Assembly (NCBI GenBank): GCA_944387845.1
Contig: CALXGH010000067.1
Coordinates: 1-64,000 of the forward strand
Direction of reading: 5' to 3'
Source: an uncultured Oscillospiraceae bacterium
Lineage (GTDB): Bacteria; Bacillota; Clostridia; Oscillospirales; Oscillospiraceae
DNA length: 64,000 nucleotides
Positions within the stretch are counted from its first letter, which is position 1; each line of letters starts with the position of its first letter. Both the position numbers and the translations under genes were made by a program. Below are positions 34,528-42,840 of the stretch, piece by piece. The notes beneath the pieces were generated by a model. The model saw only the letters and a list, made by a program, of their open reading frames with translations. It did no database searches and was not told where the DNA came from.

Positions 34528-35370
34528 TTATCTTTCGCCGGTCTCTTTGTAAAATTTGGGCTTTGGTAAATAATTTTCAAATATAACGCCGTCATTTTCC
34601 AGTTCATATTTGTCCGCAAGGGCAGGGTCCCGTACGGTCCATATAAATCTTTTTGCACCCAGCCACTGACAGAGAATAACCATCGGTGATTTTTTGTCTG
34701 TGCTGTGGGCGATAAAGTGAGGGCGCGCGATGACATTTGTCAGAACATTTGATATGGCAAAGGCGAATATTTTCGATGTACCCCCGGAAAGATCTCTTAC
34801 TGAAGATGTAAGCTGGCCTCTTAATACATTGGCATGGTGTTTATTGAACCAAGCTACCACTCTGGGATCAAAGCTCTCTATACAGAACTGGCCTTCATAA
34901 GAAGAGAGCATTTTCCATGCATCTTGGCAAAGCTCTTTATAGTCGCTCATTGTAGATTTAAATTCTACTATCATGGGGACCGCACCGCCGATCTCTTTTA
35001 GAACATCTGAAAAGAGTGGGATTTTATGGTCAGTTCCGAAAAGCCCAAAATTCTCAAGCTCATCAAAAGTAAATTCATTTACGTTTTTTTCCACTCCACA
35101 GGCTCTCTTTAAGCCATCGTCATGGAAAACCACTATCCTTTTATCCTTTGTAAATCGTATATCGAGCTCTATGCCATAGCCATGTTCCTTTGCCCGATGG
35201 AAAGCGGCCATTGTGTTTTCAGGTATGTTTTCCTTAATATTATGCAAGCCTCTGTGGGCAAAATTTCTGGCGAAAAAAGGTCCATACTGATCTTTTGAGG
35301 GAACCTTAGGTTCGACCAGAACAAGAGTAATTGTGCAGACAAGGAAAACGATAATAGCTAAAATAGTCAT
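34528..35370 (-). CDS. Glycerophosphodiester phosphodiesterase, membrane-anchored
   Basis: 280 residues. An N-terminal membrane helix (ILAIIVFLVCTITLVLV), then a GDPD TIM barrel: AHRG (His39, Arg40), ENTMAAF, ELDIRFTKD (Glu68, Asp70) and VVFHDD (His83), the metal and catalytic residues. It hydrolyses glycerophosphodiesters to glycerol-3-phosphate and an alcohol. The active domain should face outward given the single N-terminal helix, although signal processing is uncertain. Its start overlaps the folA stop by 4 bases. Confidence 0.93.
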   Translation of the reverse strand: MTILAIIVFLVCTITLVLVEPKVPSKDQYGPFFARNFAHRGLHNIKENIPENTMAAFHRAKEHGYGIELDIRFTKDKRIVVFHDDGLKRACGVEKNVNEFTFDELENFGLFGTDHKIPLFSDVLKEIGGAVPMIVEFKSTMSDYKELCQDAWKMLSSYEGQFCIESFDPRVVAWFNKHHANVLRGQLTSSVRDLSGGTSKIFAFAISNVLTNVIARPHFIAHSTDKKSPMVILCQWLGAKRFIWTVRDPALADKYELENDGVIFENYLPKPKFYKETGER

Positions 35371-35876
35371 TTGTTTACACTTCTAACATCAATGTTTTTA
35401 TATGTTGTGAATCTGTACTTAATATTTTCGTGCTCAAGAACGGGGCCCTCTTCTTCAAGCGCCCAGCCAGGCTCGCTGTCAAGATTCGGAAAAAAGCTGT
35501 CGGCGGGCAGGGTGATGTCCATTTTTGTTATGTAAGCAAGGCTGCAGTATGGCAAAAACTGCCTATATATACTGTCGCCGCCTATTATAAAGACAGGACG
35601 CTCTCTTTCACCCCTTATAAGCTCTATAGCTTCTTCCGTACTGTGTACGATCTCCACACCGTCTTTTTTGTAACTGGCGTTTTTTGTTAGGACAATGTTA
35701 CGCCGGTCTTTAAGGGGCCTGCCACCGGGAAATGACTCCAGAGTGGCTCTACCCATGACAACGGCCGCACCTTTTGTCTTTTCACGGAAAAAGCGCATAT
35801 CGTCAGGTATGGAGTAGAGAAGACTGCCATCTTTTCCAATGGCCCAGTCAGATGTTACCGCAACTATAATATCCAT
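35367..35876 (-). CDS. folA: Dihydrofolate reductase
   Basis: 169 residues. NADPH-dependent reduction of dihydrofolate. Markers: IVAVTSDWAIGKDGSLLYSIPDDMRFFREKT (with the catalytic acidic residue in PDDMRFF), VVMGRATLESFPGGRPLKDRRNIVLT, and FIIGGDSIYRQFLPY. It lies 8 bp downstream of thyA, the usual pairing since thymidylate synthase generates dihydrofolate. Confidence 0.96.
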   Translation of the reverse strand: MDIIVAVTSDWAIGKDGSLLYSIPDDMRFFREKTKGAAVVMGRATLESFPGGRPLKDRRNIVLTKNASYKKDGVEIVHSTEEAIELIRGERERPVFIIGGDSIYRQFLPYCSLAYITKMDITLPADSFFPNLDSEPGWALEEEGPVLEHENIKYRFTTYKNIDVRSVNK

Positions 35877-35884
35877 TTTTCTCC

Positions 35885-36715
35885 TTATTCAGCTACTGGT
35901 ATTTTATGCTCAAATGGGCAGTACTCATAGCCTTCAAGCTTAAAGCTGTCTCTTGTGAATTTATAAAAATCGTCAACGGACTTGTCCATAACGAATTTCG
36001 GAGCAGGTTTTGGTTCGTTTCTGATTATTTCCTCGATAATAGGTACATGCCTGTCGTAAATATGAGCGTCGGCAATTACATGTACAAGCTCACCGGGTAC
36101 AAGACCGGATACCTGAGCCATCATATATACAAGGACACTGTACTGAACAACATTCCAATTGTTAGCGGCCAGCATGTCCTGGCTGCGCTGATTAAGTATG
36201 GCGTTTAAAGTATTTCCGGATACATTAAATGTCATGGAGTATGCGCAGGGATACAGAGCCATCTCGTGCAGGTCCTCAAAATTGAAGATGTTTGTAAGTA
36301 TCCTGCGGCTGGCGGGATTATTTTTAAGGTCATAAATAACTCTGTCTACCTGGTCAAACATACCCTCTTTGTATTTATGTTTTACACCAAGCTGGTAACC
36401 ATAAGCTTTGCCGATAGAGCCGTTTTCATCAGCCCACTGGTCCCAGATGTGGCCTCTGAGATCTTTAATATTGTTGCTTTTTTTCTGCCATATCCATAAA
36501 AGCTCATCTACGGCAGTTTTCCAGTATGTACGGCGGATAGTAAGAATAGGAAACTCCTCCTGGAGATTGTATCTGTTTATGATACCAAACTTTTTTACCG
36601 TGTGAGCCGGTGTGCCATCATCCCATTTTGGGCGCACTTCGAGTGCCGTGTCCCAGACACCATTTTCAAGAATATCTTTGCAGTTTTCAATAAATACCTT
36701 ATCGGCGTAGCTCAT
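35885..36715 (-). CDS. thyA: Thymidylate synthase
   Basis: 276 residues. Converts dUMP to dTMP with methylene-tetrahydrofolate. Active-site Cys157 is in ALYPCAYSMTF. Other markers are RRTYWKTAVDELLWIWQKKSN, IWDQWADENGSIGKAYGYQLG, NNPASRR and the dUMP-binding HVIADAHIYDRHV. It is of the B. subtilis ThyA type rather than the E. coli type (PPCH). The nucleotide/folate loop reads RSQDMLAANNWNVVQY, where the usual pattern is DxxLGxPFN, a noticeable variant. GGAGG lies before the ATG. Confidence 0.95.
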   Translation of the reverse strand: MSYADKVFIENCKDILENGVWDTALEVRPKWDDGTPAHTVKKFGIINRYNLQEEFPILTIRRTYWKTAVDELLWIWQKKSNNIKDLRGHIWDQWADENGSIGKAYGYQLGVKHKYKEGMFDQVDRVIYDLKNNPASRRILTNIFNFEDLHEMALYPCAYSMTFNVSGNTLNAILNQRSQDMLAANNWNVVQYSVLVYMMAQVSGLVPGELVHVIADAHIYDRHVPIIEEIIRNEPKPAPKFVMDKSVDDFYKFTRDSFKLEGYEYCPFEHKIPVAE

Positions 36716-36729
36716 GTTTATCCTCCTTT

Positions 36730-37266
36730 TTAACTTTTGTCTTCGATAAGTCGAATCCTGGAGGCGATTGCACGCCCCATCACTTTTCTGTAAAACTCAA
36801 TGTATTCGTCGTAAGTCAGGCTGTCGCCAAAGACAAGTATCTCCATGGGAACGCCAAACAGATCTATTAAAATACCTGTCTGTTTTGCGGAGTTTCGCAA
36901 ATAAAAGCCCTTACGGCGTATTTTTATGTTATCATTTTCATCTCCGGTGGGAATCTCAATCTCACCGAAAACACGACGATTTGGATATCTGACCAATATA
37001 AGGCCTAAAACCTGGGAGCCGATTCCACCGCAGCGCAGCGTTTCGCTTACTGCAAAGTAGTCCACAAGAACGAGGTCTTTGTAGACCGCTGTTATAACAA
37101 GACCCTCAAAAGCTCCGTCATCATCAATTTCCAGTATCTCCATTTTTCCTCTGGCGGCTTTTTGCAGCATAAACCAGAATGGCTTTCTCTCTGCTTTGGG
37201 AAAAGCAGAAAGGTAAAGCTGACGCAGATCATTTATATGCTCTGAAGAGCAATTTTTAAGATGCAT
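36730..37266 (-). CDS. GNAT-family N-acetyltransferase-like protein
   Basis: 178 residues. The GNAT core includes LVDYFAVSETLRCGGIGSQVLGLI (motif A, acetyl-CoA pyrophosphate loop RCGGIGSQ) preceded by an acceptor-side strand (FEGLVITAVYKDLVLVD), and a downstream RRKGFYLRNSAKQTG. Substrate unknown. It lies 14 bp upstream of thyA and may be the first gene of the GNAT-thyA-folA-GDPD operon. Confidence 0.85.
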   Translation of the reverse strand: MHLKNCSSEHINDLRQLYLSAFPKAERKPFWFMLQKAARGKMEILEIDDDGAFEGLVITAVYKDLVLVDYFAVSETLRCGGIGSQVLGLILVRYPNRRVFGEIEIPTGDENDNIKIRRKGFYLRNSAKQTGILIDLFGVPMEILVFGDSLTYDEYIEFYRKVMGRAIASRIRLIEDKS

Positions 37267-37395
37267 TTTATCCTGTCCTTTTAAGTTGTGTCGGTTTTAC
37301 AATTATACCACGAAAAGGAAGAATGTCCACATATAGAATTTTTCCAGAGGAAAACATTGTAAAATAGAGTGAAATCTATAAAAGTTATGTAAGAC

Positions 37396-37428
37396 AAAAA
37401 AGCCCCGGACTTTAGCCGAGGCTTTTCA
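37396..37428 (-). terminator. Terminator after M20 amidohydrolase
   Basis: Imperfect stem AAAAGCCTCGG / CCGGGGCTTTTTT on the - strand with a T run. The rest of 37281-37437 shows nothing. Confidence 0.75.
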
Positions 37429-37437
37429 GCACTTATA

Positions 37438-38880
37438 TTAGTATTTTCCGATTGGCGGCATAACATAGTCCGGCAGGGGACAGGTATATTTTCCACCGTT
37501 TTTGATTTTAAGCTCTTTTTTAGCTGCCTCAATAAGTTCAGGCTGTTCCATTGTTCTAATGGCGGATAGAGCCAGAACTTTTGCAGCGGTGAGCATACCT
37601 TTCATGCCGATATCAGAACCAGAGAAAGCTGTATTCTGCCAGGAGTGGCCCACGTTTCCAAGGCATGCAGTTGCTATATTTAATGTTACAGTAGGAGTGG
37701 CGTAGCCAACGTCGCCTACGTCTGTGGAGCCGGAATTATAAGTGTTTTCATATTTGTTGAAGGGGTGAACTACACTGTCAAGAGGCTTTTCCAGGACTTC
37801 ATCCAATTCGTCATGGGTGTAATAGTCCAAAAGGCCTTCTTTTATAGTTTTGAGAGTGGTTTTGTTGTATGTGCGGAGAAATTCAAGGGCCAGAGCGTAA
37901 TCCTCCTCTGTCCATTTTGGGGCACCCACTTCTTTAAGGCACTCGTCAACGATAGGAGCCAGGGTTTTGTTGGGCACATAGTCGGAAAATGCCATTGTTA
38001 TTTCGTACTGCATTTTCGTCTCGGTCATAAGGGCGGCGCCTTTTGCTATGTTTACTACTCTTCCGAAAAGTTCCTGCATCTGGTCAACTTTAGGGGCACG
38101 GACCTCGTATTTTATAACCGTATGGTTCGGAACTACATTTGGAGCTGTTCCACCAGAATCAGAATAGGCGTAATGTATCCTTGCCGCATCTATCATATGT
38201 TCTCTTAAGTAGTTTACGCCAACGTTCATAAGCTCCGTAGCGTCCAGAGCGGAACGACCCAAATATGGAGTACTGCCGGCATGGGATGCGATACCGTCAA
38301 AAGTAAAGTTGGCTCCAATTATGGCGACGCTGCCTTTCGACTGGACTTCATTTACAAAGCCGGGATGCCATGTGTAGGCAAAGTCTACGTTGTCAAACAC
38401 ACCAGCTCTTGCCATAAACTGTTTGGAACCTGCGCCCTCCTCGGCAGGACAGCCAAAGAAAATTACGGTTCCGTCTATTTTTTCCTGCGCCAGGTAATCC
38501 TTTAGCGCTACCGCAGCGCTATAACAGCCTGCACCCAAAAGATTGTGTCCACAGCCGTGGCCAGGGGCTCCGGCAGATATCGGGTCTTGGACTGGACAGC
38601 CTGCTTTCTGGCTTAAACCATCCAGAGCGTCATACTCAGCAAGAAAACCAACTACTGGCTTACCCGAACCACTGACAAAAGTGGCGGTAAAACACGTAGG
38701 GATATTGGCAACGTTTCTTTCAATCTTGAAGCCTTCTTTTTCTAGGGCATTTATCAGAAGTTCAGCGGAACGGGTCTCAGTGTATGGAAGCTCCGCAAAG
38801 CTCCATATCTGCTTTGCCAGATTTTTAGCGTCGTCCGCTTTTTCATCTACAAGTTTATTTATAAGTTCCAATTGAGTCAT
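37438..38880 (-). CDS. M20 peptidase-family amidohydrolase, AbgB-like
   Basis: 480 residues. A zinc amidohydrolase of the M20D group, related to p-aminobenzoyl-glutamate hydrolase subunit AbgB and N-acyl amino acid hydrolases. Motifs: GFLAEYDALDGL, GHGCGHNLLG (metal His), CPAEEGAGSKQFM (catalytic Glu-Glu), TWHPG and the dimerisation segment FDGIASHAGSTPYLGRSALDA. It is the last gene of an operon with an amino-acid-type ABC importer, suggesting that the imported compound is hydrolysed inside the cell. The exact substrate is not fixed by sequence. Confidence 0.9.
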   Translation of the reverse strand: MTQLELINKLVDEKADDAKNLAKQIWSFAELPYTETRSAELLINALEKEGFKIERNVANIPTCFTATFVSGSGKPVVGFLAEYDALDGLSQKAGCPVQDPISAGAPGHGCGHNLLGAGCYSAAVALKDYLAQEKIDGTVIFFGCPAEEGAGSKQFMARAGVFDNVDFAYTWHPGFVNEVQSKGSVAIIGANFTFDGIASHAGSTPYLGRSALDATELMNVGVNYLREHMIDAARIHYAYSDSGGTAPNVVPNHTVIKYEVRAPKVDQMQELFGRVVNIAKGAALMTETKMQYEITMAFSDYVPNKTLAPIVDECLKEVGAPKWTEEDYALALEFLRTYNKTTLKTIKEGLLDYYTHDELDEVLEKPLDSVVHPFNKYENTYNSGSTDVGDVGYATPTVTLNIATACLGNVGHSWQNTAFSGSDIGMKGMLTAAKVLALSAIRTMEQPELIEAAKKELKIKNGGKYTCPLPDYVMPPIGKY

Positions 38881-38891
38881 AGAATTCTCCT

Positions 38892-39626
38892 TTATAAAAC
38901 CATACTTAAAAATCTTGCTGTTGCAGGGTCTCGGGGACTTGTGAAAATTTCGCTTGGACTTGCGTCTTCTTTTATTATACCATCGCTTATAAACAGCACC
39001 CTGTCAGAAATCTCTCTGGCAAAGCCCATTTCATGAGTTACGCACACAATGGTCATGCCACTTTTGGCAAGGTCGCTGATTACATTTAGAACTTCCTTTA
39101 CCATTTCCGGATCCAGAGCCGAGGTAGGTTCATCAAAAAGCATTGCCTCAGGATGCATTGCAAGAGCCCGAACGATAGATAACCTTTGCTTCTGGCCGCC
39201 GGACAGTTTTCGCGGATACTCAGAGGCTTTGTCAGCAAGGCCGACTCTTTTAAGAAGGGCCATTGCCTCCGCCTCAGCATCCTCCTTTTTTACCTTTTTC
39301 TCCAGAATTGGAGCCAAAGTGATATTTTCAAGGACAGTCATATGAGGGAATACGTTGAATGTCTGGAACACCATGCCGATCTGTCTGCGGTATTCACATA
39401 TGTCTATTTTTTTAGATGTTATCTCCTGACCTTTGAAAAATATTTTGCCAGAGGTGGGTTCTTCAAGCAAATTAAGGCAGCGAAGAAATGTGGATTTGCC
39501 TCCGCCTGAAGGACCAATAATGGAGACCACCTCACCCTTGTGGATCGTGGTTGAAATTCCCTTTAGAACTTCCAGTTTGCCAAAACTTTTTGTAAGGCCT
39601 TCGGTTCGTATGATTTCATTAGTCAC
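38892..39626 (-). CDS. Polar amino acid-type ABC transporter ATP-binding protein
   Basis: 244 residues, GlnQ/HisP-like. Walker [11 protein letters not shown] loop [10 protein letters not shown], signature [17 protein letters not shown], Walker [15 protein letters not shown]-loop THEMGFA. It overlaps the permease gene by 8 bp and precedes the M20 amidohydrolase. Confidence 0.95.
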   Translation of the reverse strand: MTNEIIRTEGLTKSFGKLEVLKGISTTIHKGEVVSIIGPSGGGKSTFLRCLNLLEEPTSGKIFFKGQEITSKKIDICEYRRQIGMVFQTFNVFPHMTVLENITLAPILEKKVKKEDAEAEAMALLKRVGLADKASEYPRKLSGGQKQRLSIVRALAMHPEAMLFDEPTSALDPEMVKEVLNVISDLAKSGMTIVCVTHEMGFAREISDRVLFISDGIIKEDASPSEIFTSPRDPATARFLSMVL

Positions 39627-40278
39627 TTACCTGCAGCCTCCTTTCAAGCAGCTTTACAAGCCTTGATAAAACAAAGTTCAATATGAGATATATTATACCA
39701 ACTATGGTAAGGGCCTGCAAAGAGAGAAATGTAGCAGACTGTACTGTTTTGTAGCTGGTCATAAGTTCACCAACAAAGAATACTGAAGCAAGAGATGTGC
39801 CTTTGACGGTAGATATAAACTCATTACCCAGTGCCGGAAGAATATTTTTTATGGCTTGAGGCAGAATTATCTTCGTCATAACGTGGGTGTTGCTAAGGCC
39901 GATACTTCTTGCGGCCTCCCACTGGCCAACGTCTACGGCATTTATACCGGCTCTTATTATTTCAGATATGTATGCAGAGGCACTGACGATGAGAGCAACT
40001 ACGATACACTGAGTGTCGGAGAGCTCAAATGGCATGATTTTCGGAAGACCAATCCAGAAGAAATAGAGCTGGAGCAGAACGGGAGTTCCGCGCAGTATCT
40101 CTACATACACTTCCGCAACAATATTCAGAGGTTTAATCTTTGTCATTCTCAAAAGGGCCACGAAAATACCCAAAATTATGCCGAAAATTAAAACGACTGC
40201 GGATATCCAAAGTGTCCCTACGAGACCGGAGAGAAATACATCGCTGTATCTCTCCCACAGTTTAATCATCTTTTCCAT
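39619..40278 (-). CDS. Polar amino acid-type ABC transporter permease
   Basis: 219 residues, HisM/GlnP-like, about five membrane helices. The EAA-type coupling loop is [30 protein letters not shown], which docks onto the ATPase. A single permease gene implies a homodimer. Cotranscribed with the solute-binding protein upstream and ATPase downstream. Confidence 0.94.
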   Translation of the reverse strand: MEKMIKLWERYSDVFLSGLVGTLWISAVVLIFGIILGIFVALLRMTKIKPLNIVAEVYVEILRGTPVLLQLYFFWIGLPKIMPFELSDTQCIVVALIVSASAYISEIIRAGINAVDVGQWEAARSIGLSNTHVMTKIILPQAIKNILPALGNEFISTVKGTSLASVFFVGELMTSYKTVQSATFLSLQALTIVGIIYLILNFVLSRLVKLLERRLQVSD

Positions 40279-40312
40279 GTCTTATCTCCAATTTACAGAC
40301 GTTTGCTATCGT

Positions 40313-41140
40313 TTATGCTACGCCAAGAGTTTTGGCGTAATCAGAATAGTAAGCGTACCATTCTTCAATTTTTCCACTTTCAATAAGCTCGTCAATGCAC
40401 TCGTTTACAAGCTCCATAAGCTCGTCGGTACCTTCTTTTGTGGCGCCGACTCTTGTGCCATCAAGGCTCTCATCCAGCTCAAACCTGAATTCTGGTATAA
40501 AGAGACCTCCGTTCGCATCAGCATAGAGCTGAGCGGAAGCACAGGAGCAGATGCATACGTCAGCTTTGTTTTCAGCTACTGCCAGATATGCGTCTGTCAT
40601 GGAGGAGACAAGCTTGAACTCCTTACACTCCGGTACATACTGATTATAGAGAGCTTCCTGAACAGATCCGCTCTGCGTTATTACAACAGCGTCTTTTAAA
40701 GATTCAATATCTGTGTATTTATCCTTATCTTCTTCTCTGCATATAAAGCCGTAGCCAGTGTTTGAGAAATAATACCCTTTGGAGAGGTTCATGTTCTCGG
40801 CCCTCTCGGGGGAATAGGCCATGGCGGAAAGAGCCAGATCATATTTGCCGTCTATAACGCCTGTGAGTACAGCGGAAAACTCAAGAGGTGTTATCTGAAG
40901 GTCAACACCTATCTTGTCGGCAATGTATTTGGCGATTTCGATGTCCATACCCACATACTGTTCATCTCCGGATTTAGAAGGATCAATGAATTCATAAGGG
41001 GCAAAGTAAGGCTCGGTGCAGATAGTAAGGTATCCTCGTTCCTTAATTTCCTCAAGACGGTTGGATTCTTTGCCACCGCCGCAGGCTGTAAAGCTCAGAA
41101 GCATTATAGCGGCTAAAAGTACAGAAAGAAGTTTTTTCAT
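40313..41140 (-). CDS. ABC transporter amino acid-type substrate-binding lipoprotein
   Basis: 275 residues. A lipoprotein signal (KKLLSVLLAAIMLLSFTAC, lipidated Cys20) followed by a family-3 solute-binding fold (GYLTICTEPYFAPYEFID, YVGMDIEIAKYIADKIG, YDLALSAMAYSPERAENM). The ATG at 41140 is used; the frame starts 8 codons earlier, but AAGGGAG is positioned for this ATG. First gene of the importer/amidohydrolase operon. Confidence 0.94.
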   Translation of the reverse strand: MKKLLSVLLAAIMLLSFTACGGGKESNRLEEIKERGYLTICTEPYFAPYEFIDPSKSGDEQYVGMDIEIAKYIADKIGVDLQITPLEFSAVLTGVIDGKYDLALSAMAYSPERAENMNLSKGYYFSNTGYGFICREEDKDKYTDIESLKDAVVITQSGSVQEALYNQYVPECKEFKLVSSMTDAYLAVAENKADVCICSCASAQLYADANGGLFIPEFRFELDESLDGTRVGATKEGTDELMELVNECIDELIESGKIEEWYAYYSDYAKTLGVA

Positions 41141-41162
41141 TTGAGCAATCTCCCTTGCTACC

Positions 41163-41237
41163 ACTCTACCGTAGTAGAGTAAAATCTTTATGGACGTAGT
41201 TTACCATTATGTTTTGCCAATGTCAATACTTTAGTAT
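41163..41237 (-). promoter_or_regulatory. Promoter and dyads upstream of the ABC/M20 operon
   Basis: TTGACA (41226-41221), 17-bp spacer, TAAACT (41203-41198). Two inverted repeats: ACTCTAC-cgta-GTAGAGT (41163-41180) in the leader, and ATACT-tt-AGTAT (41226-41237) next to the -35. Possible operators; the regulator is unknown. Nothing further was seen in 41238-41327. Confidence 0.65.
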
Positions 41238-41327
41238 GCTAATTTGCTGTTTTAATAGAATATCTTTTGAAAAGATTTTTAAAGTTATGCATGTTGACTG
41301 TTTTTTATGGAAATTATAGGGAAAAAT

Positions 41328-41366
41328 AAAAAGCTTCATTGGGATTTATCTTCCAATGAAGCTTTG
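41328..41366 (-). terminator. Terminator after ArsC/Spx-like gene
   Basis: 13-bp stem AAAGCTTCATTGG / CCAATGAAGCTTT; T-rich tail on the - strand. Confidence 0.88.
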
Positions 41367-41378
41367 ACTATTATAATT

Positions 41379-41726
41379 TTAAAAAAGTTTTTCCCACTCA
41401 GCCTGTTTGAAGCCAACCAGGATGGTATCGCCGTCAACAAGTATTGGCCTTTTTACAAGCATACCATCAGTTGCAAGGAGTTTCAGCTGTTCGTCCTCAC
41501 TCATAGTAGGAATTTTATCTTTAAGGGCCATGGTTTTATAGAGAACACCGCTTGTATTATAGAATTTTTTGAGAGGCAGACCGCTCTTTTCATACCAGGT
41601 TTTCAGTTCCTCATAAGTTGGGCTTTTCTCTTTAATGTCTCTCTTTTCAAAAGAGGCACCCTTTTCCATGAGGAAGGCCTCCGCCTTTTTACATGTAGTG
41701 CATCTTGGATAACATACAAAAAGCAT
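41379..41726 (-). CDS. ArsC/Spx-family thioredoxin-fold protein
   Basis: 115 residues. The CxxC motif is in CYPRCTTCKKAEAFL, followed by RDIKEKSPTYEELKTWYEKSG and RPILVDGDTILVGF, which matches the ArsC/Spx/YffB-like family. It is more likely a YffB-like redox protein than a dedicated arsenate reductase, as no ars genes are near. The ATG at 41726 follows GGAG by 6 bases. It is in the nrdG-dut transcript. Confidence 0.88.
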   Translation of the reverse strand: MLFVCYPRCTTCKKAEAFLMEKGASFEKRDIKEKSPTYEELKTWYEKSGLPLKKFYNTSGVLYKTMALKDKIPTMSEDEQLKLLATDGMLVKRPILVDGDTILVGFKQAEWEKLF

Positions 41727-41740
41727 AATTTTCTCCTTTC

Positions 41741-42187
41741 TCATTTTCCTGTGCTGCCGAATCCGCCAGTCCCACGCTGGGTATCGTCAAGAGTATCAGT
41801 CTCGTCAAATGTAGCCGGAAGAAATGGCATTATCACAAGCTGGGCGATTCGATCGCCGGTATTTATGGTTTTTTCTTCGTCGCTGTCATTGTGCAGGGGG
41901 ATTATATACTCGCCTCTATAGTCGCTATCGCATACGCCTACGCAGTTTGCAGGGCGCAGGGACTGTTTAGTGGCAAGACCGCTTCTTGCGAAGATTGCCC
42001 CGAAATATCCGTCCGGCAGGGCAAAGGCCAGTCCTGTTCCAACTGGTACTGTTTTATGGGGCGGAATGATAACACTACCAGAGTCTATAACGGCGTAGAG
42101 ATCATACCCGGCGGCTTTTTCAGAACCCCTTGTGGGTATAACAGCGTTTTCTTTTAACTTTTTTACGAGAATATTTATTTTAAACAC
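41741..42187 (-). CDS. dut: dUTP diphosphatase (dUTPase)
   Basis: 148 residues. Trimeric dUTPase motifs: AAGYDLYA, GLAFALPDGYFGAIFARSGLA, VGVCDSDYRGEYIIPLHN, GDRIAQLVI and the C-terminal RGTGGFGSTG. It removes dUTP and supplies dUMP for thymidylate synthase. Starts at GTG 42187, with GGAG inside the end of nrdG. Confidence 0.96.
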   Translation of the reverse strand: MFKINILVKKLKENAVIPTRGSEKAAGYDLYAVIDSGSVIIPPHKTVPVGTGLAFALPDGYFGAIFARSGLATKQSLRPANCVGVCDSDYRGEYIIPLHNDSDEEKTINTGDRIAQLVIMPFLPATFDETDTLDDTQRGTGGFGSTGK

Positions 42188-42188
42188 C

Positions 42189-42713
42189 TCATTTACTCCA
42201 AAGTACTATTTGTCCCTGACGTCTTGTCTCATTTAAGTCGATAAGACGCTGGTTGGAGGAACCACGGAAGAGAAGAGATATATCCTTTAATTTTTTTACG
42301 AATCTGCCATCTACCAAAACATCAATATAAGAGAGCATCTCGTCGGTATATTCACACCTGGGATAGCTGCCATCTTTCAGAAGCTCACTGTCAAGAGTAA
42401 ATCCTGAAAAGCACCAGATATCCTTTTGAGGATAAGTATCTTTTACCTTTTTAATAAAGGGCAGAAGACACATCTGATTTTTAGGTTCAAATGGTTCTCC
42501 CCCAAGAAGGGTAAGACCGTTTATATAACTTGGCTTTAGCAGTTCCAGTATATAGTTTTCCGTTTCCTCTGTAAATGGCTGGCCGTAGTCAAAATCCCAT
42601 GTCTGGGGCTGGAAACACTCCTCGCAGTGGTTAGTGCAGCCCGAGACGAAAAGGGAGACTCTTACTCCAATGCCGTTTGCAATATCGCAGTTTTTTATCT
42701 CACAATAGTTCAT
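42189..42713 (-). CDS. nrdG: Anaerobic ribonucleotide reductase-activating protein
   Basis: 174 residues. A radical-SAM activase that installs the glycyl radical on NrdD. Cluster motif CTNHCEECF (CxxxCxxC), GLTLLGGEPFEP for SAM binding, and WCFSGFT. It is separated from nrdD by an apparent terminator, so it probably has its own promoter or depends on read-through, then runs on into dut. Confidence 0.95.
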   Translation of the reverse strand: MNYCEIKNCDIANGIGVRVSLFVSGCTNHCEECFQPQTWDFDYGQPFTEETENYILELLKPSYINGLTLLGGEPFEPKNQMCLLPFIKKVKDTYPQKDIWCFSGFTLDSELLKDGSYPRCEYTDEMLSYIDVLVDGRFVKKLKDISLLFRGSSNQRLIDLNETRRQGQIVLWSK

Positions 42714-42787
42714 AGCTCTTACCTTATAAGTTTTAAATACATTTTTATATTACAATAGTGTATCCTTAAAATCTATAGCAACATGGA

Positions 42788-42820
42788 AAAAGCACCGCCG
42801 GTTTTGTACGGCGGTGCTTG
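42788..42820 (-). terminator. Terminator between nrdD and nrdG
   Basis: 11-bp GC-rich stem AAGCACCGCCG / CGGCGGTGCTT followed on the - strand by TTTTTCC. Confidence 0.85.
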
Positions 42821-42840
42821 TGTCATTAAAATCTGGTTTA

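Noticed and set aside
41379-41726. Arsenate reductase of an ars operon
   Set aside because: The protein has the ArsC/Spx fold, but no arsR, arsB or acr3 is near; it sits in the nrdG-dut transcript.
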